NCBI RefSeq assembly: GCF_048771995.1
Contig: NC_133030.1
Location: 12,478,001-12,542,000 of the forward strand
Reading direction: 5' to 3'
Length of the DNA: 64,000 nucleotides
Origin: Taeniopygia guttata
Lineage: Eukaryota > Chordata > Aves > Passeriformes > Estrildidae
Shown: positions 57,088-64,000 of the stretch, one piece after another
Numbering within the stretch: position 1 is the stretch's first letter
Layout: every line of letters starts with the position of its first letter
Notes under the pieces: generated by a model
Told to the model about the DNA's origin: nothing
Database searches by the model: none
The model's input: the letters and a program-made list of their open reading frames with translations, nothing else
Position numbers and translations under genes: made by a program

Positions 57088-57179
57088 GGACGGAGGGAGG
57101 AAAGAAGGGAGGGAGGGAGGAAAGAAGGGAGAGAGGAAAGAAAGGAGGGAGGGAGGGAGGGAGGGAGGAAGGAAGGAAG
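57088..57179 (+). repeat. (GGGA)n/(GGAA)n polypurine tract
   Basis: About 90 bp of GGGA, GGAA and AAAG units, 265 bp upstream of the KNSTRN start codon, at the edge of its CpG island. Confidence 0.93.
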
Positions 57180-57239
57180 ACCGCGCTGCGCCTTTCCCTG
57201 AGGGCACCAGTAATGGCCACCAACGCCTCCCCTGAGGGA

Positions 57240-57442
57240 GGGGGCGCGAGGCAGAAAACGGCGCGAAGGAGACGGAGCGCGAGCGCGGGAGCGGCGCGCG
57301 CGCCCCCGCCCTCAGTCCCCACGCGCGCGCGCCACCCGCCCCGAGCGCGCTCGCTGCCTGCGCCGCGCCCCCGCGCATGCGCAGAGCCGCCCAACCGTCC
57401 CGGCGCGGTGCGGTTTGAACTCCTGAGGGGAGCGCGGCCGCC
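57240..57442 (+). promoter_or_regulatory. KNSTRN CpG-island promoter with NRF1 and CHR motifs
   Basis: Very CpG-dense. A perfect NRF1 palindrome GCGCATGCGC lies at 57373-57382. A CHR element TTTGAA lies at 57414-57419, preceded by GCGCGGTGCGG, which could serve as the CDE half. CHR elements near the start site recruit MuvB/DREAM and B-MYB/FOXM1 to G2/M genes, which fits a mitotic gene. Confidence 0.6.
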
Positions 57443-57506
57443 ATGGACGAACGGCTCTCCCGCATCCCCGTGCACTCCCGGCTCCACCGCCCCGAGCCGT
57501 CCGCAG
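57443..57506 (+). CDS. KNSTRN: KNSTRN exon 1, start codon
   Basis: ATG in strong context gccATGG, then MDERLSRIPVHSRLHRPEPS and A, ending one base into a Glu codon, donor GTGAGT. Contains the SRIP motif at residues 6-9. Confidence 0.85.
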
Positions 57507-60500
57507 GTGAGTGCGGGGCACGGACGGACACCCGGGGGACACGGCTGGTGGGGTTCGGCCGAGGGGTGCAGCGGAGCGCCGGCGTTAGGGAGCTCCATCT
57601 CTGCCTGGCTAGGTGGTGGCTGTTCCAAAACCGAATTAGAAGCTTTATTCCACTGTTTTGTCCCTGTTTAGGATTTAGGTAACGCTCAGCCTGCTGTGTG
57701 TACCCTCCACCGGCTGAAGGCAGCGGCCCATTTATGCGAAAGATGCTTCATTCACAGTCTCTTTTCTAAATCTTTTAATGCTGCTTATAGCACTTTATAG
57801 TATTTTATAAGCGGGAGGCACGCAGGATTAGCGTTCAAAACGTGGGAGCTGGGCTGTATCGGGGAAACTCCGCGTTGCTCTAATGTAAATGTGCTCATGG
57901 GTGTGTCATTTGAAAACTACTTAACTTGAAGGAGAAAAGGCAACTTCCTAAACCCAATGAGTGAACAAAGCTTTATATACTTAAACAGTTGTGATTTAAG
58001 AGAAATAAACTCTACATAAAAAGCTGGTTTTCTGTTATTTTGGTAGCTATTGACTCGTAGCAAAATATGGAGGTCTCTTAACAGATCTTCATGTGGGCTG
58101 TGTTTGTTTTGCTTCCAGTATTGAACAACAACATTGTGGCACGGTGTCTGCTTGACGCTGAGACCTTCTTTATTGTGTATTATCATTTCAAACTCATTAG
58201 TGCTAGGCTGGTAACTGTATTTTAACACTGTCTACATCTGACCTATTTGTGGACCCTTGTTCCTGGGTAAAACTTGGCGACTGCTTTTAGTTACTTCAAC
58301 CTTAAAGTCTCCATTCTAGCTAGATATAACTGCTTTACCTCAAATTAAAGGCTTAAGAGACCTTAAAGGAGGTTACTTCTAGTCTGTGGTGTTTTCACAG
58401 TTGTCTTTTTCTCGCAGAATTGCAAATGAATTTTCCTTCAAAGAGAAAATGTGTCAACAAAACATCAGAGCCAGAGCTCAGCGTGGTTCCTGGTCTTAAC
58501 TTTGCCTCAAACATCCCAGCAGACAATGTCCTCAAGCCTGCAAACCAAGGGTAAAGCAAAGCAAAATAATGATGGATTTATTTGGCAGATGTCCTAAAGA
58601 TGGCTCATTTTGAACATTTTTTCAAACTAACAGGCTTGGTGATCTGCAAGGACATAGTAGGCTTCTGAAAATTGCATTTTTATCTCTCTTTTAAGGTTGC
58701 CTAAGACTGACAAGAGAGTGAAACCAGTTTCAAATAAGACAGTGGCCAAATGGTACGTGCCTCCCATCTCTGTTAGTTGTCCTTGTGCTGTGGTGTTCTC
58801 CTGTGATGAGCTCTCCCCCATGTGCAGCTTTCCTGCCAAGTTTGCTAATCAAATCTGTTGGTCAGAAACAAAACCCAGTGCTTAAAAATGGGCAAAGGGA
58901 AATTAGGAGGTGAGCAACACTGGTATTTTTGCCCCTGAGTCTTTGCTCTTTAACTCCACAGCCCTCTCAGCAGATACCAACTAGAAGCAGAGCTGAAAAA
59001 CAAGAATCAGTTGGTGAAAACACTCAAACAACAACTAGCAGAGGTAAGGATAGGAGAAAAAAAAAAAAATCATTGAGTGATTTCTGTATTCTGATCCATA
59101 CAGGATCATATTAAGGATTGTCTTTATTGTTTTATTGTCTTCATCAGAATGTCTTTGTATTCTTCTGCAAGTTGTTTTCCCATCTGCTCAGCTCTGGGGA
59201 GGCCATATTGGGAATATTTTGTCTGCTTCTGGGCTCCTGGTGCAAAAGAAATATGGATGTACTGGACAGAGTCCAAGAAAAGGCCACAGAGATGGTTAAA
59301 GGACTGGAGGAAAGGTTGAGAGAGCTGGGACTGTTCAGGGACTTCTGTTTGAAACAGACCTGATTTTGTGGAATCAGTTTAGAGCCAGAATTGGCACTTC
59401 ATTATTCCCTGGCTCTCAGAGATATCTGTAGGACCTGCTTAGTACCACTTCTGTTATGTCATGTACAGGAAGCCCAGCTGGTAACATACAGCTGTAAAAT
59501 CTCACTTTATTTTCCAGTTCTCAATCTGTGGGATGATTGTTGCTCTCATCTCACAGCTGGATTTTCTTAAGAGCCTCTGAGACTTCCTATGAAAAGTTCC
59601 CAAAGCTTCTGACACTATCAGCCAGATCACCCTAATCCACATGCTTATTGATCCTCTTGAAGAATTGCATTCAACTTGGGAGGTTGATCAGATAATCCAA
59701 TTGCCTGGTAATATCTGGATTGTGTAGGGAATAATGCTGTGGCTTAAAGACATAAGACTCCCTTTTCTTCGCAATGTTTATATACTCCTCAGTGCATGCA
59801 TTATTTATATAAATGAGAGGGAGCACAAGAAAAGATAGAGTTGCCTAAAAGGAATTCGTCCATGATAACATTTTTCTAGTAATTGCTCCGGTGTGTGGAT
59901 GTAATAAATGTATTAATCCTGTCAAGAAGCAGGAGCACGAACCTGCAACAGCCCAGTTTGCTGTGGTGGTAGAGACAGGAGGCAATGTGTCATTCTTGAT
60001 GCCAAGTGCAGCACTTGTTGAAGTTGTTATTGTCAGTACTACTAAGGAGAAGAAAATCTCCTTGGGAACTTGCCTCACAACCTGTGTTAATGGCAGGTTA
60101 CTATTAAGTTAAGGGAGTTAAAGAAGGAGAATGAGAGGCTGATCCATGAAGTTGAGGAGCTCAAGAAAATTCAGAAGACTTGCATGACGATTTTAGAAAG
60201 CAGAAACATCAATCCTGGTAAGGAGTTTGCACTTTGCTTATATCCTCGTACTCCTTCTCCAGAATGTTTTTTTTTTTTCTTCTTTTGTGACTATTCATAA
60301 GAAATTTGGACTGTGCTTCCTTTGTTAGGGAATACTGATGGAATTCCAGGGTTTGGGGGAGTTTTTTGTGGCTTAAGAACAAGAACTGCTCCCCCTAGTA
60401 GGCCCTGGCCTGGATAAACTAACTTAGTATTTCTTGTTGTGGAAAGTCACTTTGAAAAGCTGTTTGTTCTCAGAGTTATGTGTATATTAGAGGTTCACTA

Positions 60501-61446
60501 ATGCACCTCCTGAATTACTTACAGGTAGCAACATAAAGGAAGAAGAAGAGACACGTGCTTGCCGGGAAAAGACAACAGTAAGAAAAGCTTTGAGGGGTTT
60601 GTGTGCCCCTACCCTTCCCTCCTGATGATGACACAGCTGCGACTCACGTTTATTTGCATCATATTAAAAATCATTTTCCTTTTGACTCTTCAGATGCTAA
60701 CTAAGAAGGTCACAGAAGAATTGATGCTATTTTGTCACAGAGTTGTAGAAGAGGAGAAGATGCTTGAGGTAAGACTGACTACCATGCAGTGAGCACCAGG
60801 CCCTGAAGGAGGCTATTTTGCTCCTCCCAATCCTCCTTTCTTCCACATGAGCCAGATGAAAACCTGCAGTATTCCTCTTTTAATATAAACACTCTTGTTA
60901 AGGAAAATGTTACTCTCCTTTTAAATAGAGGGATCCACCAGCCTGGTTGTTATTCTGGAAGTCAGAGTTTTTGATTTAACTTGGAAACTGTTGCAGAGCA
61001 GTGACCCTGGGTAATCTCTGTGGGAACTGAGAAATGTGCAAACACAAGTGGCCTCAATAATTACCGATACACAGACAACATAGTCTTTAAATTACAGTTC
61101 TACAATTCTTGATAAGAAGCCCAAGAGCTAAAATATAATTGTTATAGGAGACTTCCTAAATTTTGGCCATAGATAGATTTACATTTTCCACAAGCAACCA
61201 AGGTAAAAGAAATCCCAGACTTAGTTTAGGAGGAAGAGCTCAGGTGCTTTAGGACTTTTCTGTTCCTTACTCTGGTGTTAGTAAAACCGTCGTGCTGCAC
61301 TGGCTTCTCCACAGGTAGCCATGGCGAAATGGGAATCAGCACAGGAGGAGAACCAGCGTGCTCTGGAGAAGCAGTCCGACTTCCAAGCTCAAATTAAGGA
61401 ATTCAAAGCCATACTTGAAGCACATGAGAAGCTCCTGGCAATGTGA
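57443..61446 (+). CDS. KNSTRN: KNSTRN (kinastrin/SKAP), 8 coding exons
   Basis: Coding exons: 57443-57506, 58418-58550, 58696-58752, 58962-59043, 60097-60217, 60525-60577, 60694-60768, 61315-61446; all phases agree, 238 aa (316 recalled for human). Kinastrin is a subunit of the astrin (SPAG5) complex at kinetochores and spindle microtubules, needed for faithful chromosome segregation. The C-terminal coiled-coil region (about 86-238) fits the family: PLSRYQLEAELKNKNQLVK against PLSKQKSEEELKDKNQLLE, and CMTILESRNINP against CLAILESKGLDP. The N-terminal part is short and carries SRIP (6-9) and SNIP (52-55), which fit the SxIP motif for EB1 binding, plus a basic SKRK stretch (29-32). The human N-terminal extension has no counterpart found here. 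Confidence 0.93.
58418..58550 (+). CDS. KNSTRN: KNSTRN exon 2
   Basis: 133 nt, acceptor ctcgcag, donor GTAAAG. Encodes a low-complexity linker with PSKRKC and SNIP. Weakly conserved, but phase agrees on both sides. Confidence 0.8.
58696..58752 (+). CDS. KNSTRN: KNSTRN exon 3
   Basis: 57 nt, acceptor tttaag, donor GTACGT, encoding LPKTDKRVKPVSNKTVAK. Basic linker; phase agrees on both sides. Confidence 0.78.
58962..59043 (+). CDS. KNSTRN: KNSTRN exon 4 (coiled coil start)
   Basis: 82 nt, PLSRYQLEAELKNKNQLVK and on to QQLAE. Conserved entry of the coiled coil. Donor GTAAGG. Confidence 0.92.
59185..59360 (+). mobile_element. CR1 LINE internal fragment in KNSTRN intron 4
   Basis: Plus-strand match to the CR1 region ending the RT ORF: tctggggaggccatattggg, then gggctcctggt, atggatgtactggacagagt, and gagagctgggactgttcag. 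About 175 bp, diverged, sense to KNSTRN. Confidence 0.85.
60097..60217 (+). CDS. KNSTRN: KNSTRN exon 5
   Basis: 121 nt, heptad-rich VTIKLRELKKENERLIHEV and on to CMTILESRNINP. The CxxILES motif is the best conserved point of the protein. Donor GTAAGG. Confidence 0.93.
60525..60577 (+). CDS. KNSTRN: KNSTRN exon 6
   Basis: 53 nt, SNIKEEEETRACREKTT, acceptor cttacag, donor GTAAGA. Confidence 0.85.
60694..60768 (+). CDS. KNSTRN: KNSTRN exon 7
   Basis: 75 nt, phase 0/0, MLTKKVTEELMLFCHRVVEE and EKMLE; human has LLLETLQEELKLFNETA at this place. Confidence 0.9.
61315..61446 (+). CDS. KNSTRN: KNSTRN exon 8, stop TGA
   Basis: 132 nt, VAMAKWESAQEENQRALEKQ and on to AHEKLLAM, then TGA. The human protein ends MEQLLEM, so the C terminus is complete. 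Confidence 0.93.
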   Translation, partial: VAMAKWESAQEENQRALEKQSDFQAQIKEFKAILEAHEKLLAM

Positions 61447-61667
61447 GGCACGAGGATGGACTGGGATATCTGCCGTTTCACCCCTAGTTCAGTGGTCCCT
61501 GTTTGTCAAGCCTGGCTCCTGCGTTTGATGATCCAAACGCCGAGCTGGTCGCTGCTCCCCGGTGGGGTAGGGACAGACGGGGGGCTGAGGCAGCAGCGAT
61601 GGCCGGTCAGCCTTGTGTCGGGCGTTCGCCGCTCTGCTCCGATCTCCGGTGTTCGTGGCTTTAGTTC

Positions 61668-61673
61668 ATTAAA
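61668..61673 (+). terminator. Candidate KNSTRN poly(A) signal ATTAAA
   Basis: ATTAAA 222 bp after the stop, with a G/T-rich stretch and CA just downstream. This places the KNSTRN 3' end only about 100 bp before the IVD start codon. Confidence 0.55.
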
Positions 61674-61699
61674 GGTGTTGCAAGCACGCGGGCTCATTC

Positions 61700-61789
61700 G
61701 CGGCCGCGCCGAGAGGCGGGCGGCAGGGCGGGGCGGGGCGCTCCGGGGCCGGGCCGCGCCTGCGCGCGGGGCTGCGGCGGGGAGCGGCC
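61700..61789 (+). promoter_or_regulatory. IVD CpG-island promoter with GC boxes and NRF1-like site
   Basis: Adjacent GGGCGGGGC boxes at about 61728-61741 and an NRF1-like GCGCCTGCGC at 61756-61765, with no TATA box. This is the usual form for a housekeeping mitochondrial gene. Confidence 0.55.
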
Positions 61790-61921
61790 ATGGCGGCGGC
61801 GGTGCTGGGGCGCGCGGCGGGCGGGGCGCGGCGGTGGCGGGCGCTGGCGGTGCCGCGGCGCGGCGGCGCGGGGCTGGCGGTGGACGACACGGTGAACGGG
61901 CTGAGCGCCGAGCAGCGCCAG
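61790..61921 (+). CDS. IVD: IVD exon 1 (isovaleryl-CoA dehydrogenase), partial gene
   Basis: 132 nt, 44 codons, ATG in context gccATGG and donor GTACGG in phase 0. Residues 1-29 are rich in Arg and Ala without acids, a typical mitochondrial presequence. Residues 30-44 include VDDTVNGLSAEQRQ, matching human VDDAINGLSEEQRQ at the start of the mature enzyme. The enzyme is an FAD flavoprotein of the mitochondrial matrix that oxidises isovaleryl-CoA to 3-methylcrotonyl-CoA in leucine breakdown and passes electrons to ETF. The next exon (LRQT... in human) was not found before 64000, so the catalytic part lies outside the window. Confidence 0.93.
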
Positions 61922-62324
61922 GTACGGCCGGGCGGGGCGGGGCGGGCCGCGCGCGGGGGTGTGGCGGGGCGGGCGGGCGCCCATTGGCCGCGGCCGGGCC
62001 GGGCCGCCCAATCCCCGCGCGCGCGGCGGGGGCGCGGCGGCCCCGGACACGCGGCCCGCGCGAGTGACCGGCCCGGTCCTGCCCGCGGCTTCGCCACGGA
62101 ACGCCGCACTGCGTAAGGGAACGGCCCCGGCCCCCGCGCTGGGCCTGGTGGATAGGCGATAATCGTCAGGAACGTGCTCGTCAAAGGAGCACTGCGGTGG
62201 GGTCGCGTCACATTCTCCCAAAATAAGTGTTGCAGCTCTCCCAGCTTGTTCTCCTGCCCAATGGGGCACTTAAAGATTTAGGGTAATTCTTAGAACTCAT
62301 TGCAGGTTACGGCTTTCCTGCAAG

Positions 62325-62588
62325 GGGACACGCAAGGGCAGGACATCTCTGTTCTGATGACTAGTGACACCAACCCAGGGAAGGGCAGGAGTGGGTCAGC
62401 GGAGGTTTAGGCTAGGTATTGGGAAAAGGCTTTTTCCTTCACAGAGTGGTCAGGCACTGAAACAGCTTCCCAGGGAATCATCACAGCCCCAAGGCTTCCA
62501 GAGCTCAAGGAGCATTTGGACAATGCTCTCAGGCACAGGGTGAGATTGTTGGAGTTTCCTGTGCAGAGCTGGGAGTTGGACTTTTTAC
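62325..62588 (+). mobile_element. CR1 LINE 3' region, first part
   Basis: Plus-strand match to the CR1 3' UTR: ggaggtttaggctaggtatt, then agagtggtcaggcactg, gagctcaaggagcatttgga, and caatgctctcaggcacaggg, ending gagttggactt. The subfamily is the same as 26296-26645, which reads through this point without a break. Confidence 0.88.
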
Positions 62589-63200
62589 CAAAAACCTCTG
62601 AAAACGCTGGAAAGAATAAGACTCTTACACTGTCTTTAGTGTTAGTAAGACATTACGTTATTCTTGACCAAGAAATGTTTGTGTGGCTGACAAAGTGCTG
62701 ACCTTCACACCAACCCAAGACACAAAACTTTCACTTATATGTTTTTGGCAAACAAATTAATGTTTATTGGTTCTAAGTTGCATCATTCTCTTTATTAATT
62801 AGTATTCTGTCGTCTATTGGTTATTGATTTCTTGCTCTTCATGTTTATCTGGCCCACTTTCTTTAGTCCTTTTAAAGGACTAAAAAAACCCCCAAATGAG
62901 ATGTTTCCACCTTTCTAGGCTTCAATCTTGTCTGTGTCTTCTGGTTACTCCAACACATATTTGAAGGGCCATAAATTTAAGGTCCCAGGTGTCAAATCTT
63001 CAGCTCCCTCAGGCTTTGTTTATTGGAGCTTCTCAGGATTAGTTGTAGCAAACTTAAGGTTTCAGTGATTTAATGATCACAGTATCAATAAGTGTCTGTG
63101 AAAAAGAAACTAATGCTGACTACAAGTGGACATGCTTACAATTAATTAAAACAGCTAATGAAACATTAGTTAGGAAAGTTACATCGTTTCCAGCAGACTG

Positions 63201-63243
63201 CTGATCCTTGTGTGTTCCCTTCCAACTCGGAATGTTCTATGGT
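63201..63243 (+). mobile_element. CR1 LINE 3' tip, second part
   Basis: gctgatccttgtgtgttccc, then ttccaactcggaatgttcta. This is the CR1 terminal segment that directly follows gttgga(c/t)t in the intact-ended copy at 26296-26645, so it looks like the missing tip of the copy ending at 62588. Confidence 0.75.
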
Positions 63244-64000
63244 CCTTAGCTTGCTGTGTTCTTCTTTGTGTGCAACAAAGTCAAGTGCTGACCATTCCAG
63301 ATGTATTTCCTTCTGCCCCAGGGCTTGGAGTGAAGGGTAGTGTCCTCACAGGGCTGTTCCACACAGGCTCCTTCCAGTAAAACACTGGAGCTACAGCCTC
63401 ACTTTCCAGATAATTCTGATGGTGCAAGCATATGGATGTGCAAAATAAACTTACTTGTTCTTTGTTGTTACAGAATTATTTCTTGCAATGTTTGTGTTCA
63501 TGTTTATGAACACAGCTCAAACTGACCTTTCTTTCTACTTCTATATTCAGCAGATTTAAAAGAAGGTGTAAAATATTCCTCTAGTTCCTGTTTGGTGGAA
63601 AAGCTAAAAAAAAAACCATCAGAAATAATCTTCAGTAATATTAGTGAAACTATGAATTAAAAGCAAAATAACTGTTATAAACTGGCTTAGGGTATCAGAG
63701 CTACCTGACTCCATCCTCAATTTCTAATTGATTAAGATTTTTTTTATTATGGTTTTAAGCTTGTCTTAATTTTTTTTAAGCTCTTTGCTGAAGTGTAATG
63801 CAGTCAGTTTTGTCACAGTGGAAAGATATCTAATGTCTTTCGGGGTTCTTTTTAAGTTTATAAATCTAGCCATGGGGAGAAAGCTTGTTTGCTATTACTG
63901 GAATCCAGGCTGTGTATGACTGTGGAAATTTAACATATCTTCTCAATTGTAAAAAAGGGGATGCTTAGGGGCCAGAGAAAGACAGAGGAGTGCGGGCATA

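Larger units (their letters stand above)
61922..64000. other. IVD intron 1 (incomplete)
   Basis: Starts in a CpG island with CCATTGG at 61981-61987 and a CCAAT box near 62008. Holds a CR1 copy in two parts (62325-62588 and 63201-63243) separated by about 610 bp of unidentified, AT-rich sequence. No exon was recognised. Confidence 0.6.

Noticed and set aside
57008-57628. 206-codon minus-strand open frame across the KNSTRN promoter
   Set aside because: GC-rich, stop-poor sequence opposite a CpG island; no family similarity or splice support.
1-64000. Endogenous retrovirus or LTR elements, tRNA genes, CRISPR arrays, bacterial-type operons
   Set aside because: No paired LTRs, gag/pol/env-like coding remnants, tRNA A/B-box cloverleaf or CRISPR-type spaced repeats were recognised by eye; a library search could still reveal old fragments.

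Overview
The window is vertebrate nuclear DNA from a bird. It has intron-rich genes with GT-AG junctions, CpG-island promoters, CR1 LINE fragments (the dominant avian retroposon) and simple-sequence arrays. No prokaryotic features are present. The gene content and order, CCDC9B (-), a small His-rich gene (+), DISP2 (+), KNSTRN (+) and IVD (+), match what I recall of human 15q15.1 (CCDC9B, PHGR1, DISP2, KNSTRN, IVD). This is therefore a conserved syntenic block. Which bird it comes from cannot be told from the sequence alone.

Layout. 1-5940: no gene recognised, except probable 3' UTR of CCDC9B. 5941-25539 (-): CCDC9B, 13 coding exons, with an intact coiled-coil core and a one-base phase conflict around exons 9/10. 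25540-35566: intergenic, holding a CR1 copy and the second unit of a 301-bp direct duplication whose first unit lies inside CCDC9B intron 1. 35567-36249 (+): a candidate two-exon His-rich small gene in the PHGR1 position. 36690-36934: CpG-rich DISP2 promoter with a (GAGCC)n array and an expanded-spacing REST (RE1) motif next to the start codon. 36934-55521 (+): DISP2, eight coding exons, 1477 codons including the stop's predecessor, with a single exon carrying about 77% of the protein. 57088-57442: polypurine array and then the KNSTRN promoter with NRF1 and CHR motifs. 57443-61446 (+): KNSTRN, eight coding exons, 238 aa. 61790-61921 (+): IVD exon 1; the rest of IVD lies beyond the window.

Functionally the genes are not an operon-like unit. 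DISP2 is a neuronal RND/sterol-sensing-domain membrane protein of the Dispatched family. KNSTRN is a mitotic spindle/kinetochore protein. IVD is a mitochondrial leucine-catabolism enzyme. CCDC9B is a poorly characterised coiled-coil protein. Promoter motifs fit these roles: RE1 at DISP2, CHR at KNSTRN, and GC boxes plus an NRF1-like site at IVD. Exon boundaries were derived by hand from splice consensus, reading phase and family similarity recalled from memory, with no database search. Best candidates for something new are the His-rich gene at 35.6-36.2 kb, the RE1 at DISP2, and the unidentified insert inside a CR1 copy in IVD intron 1.
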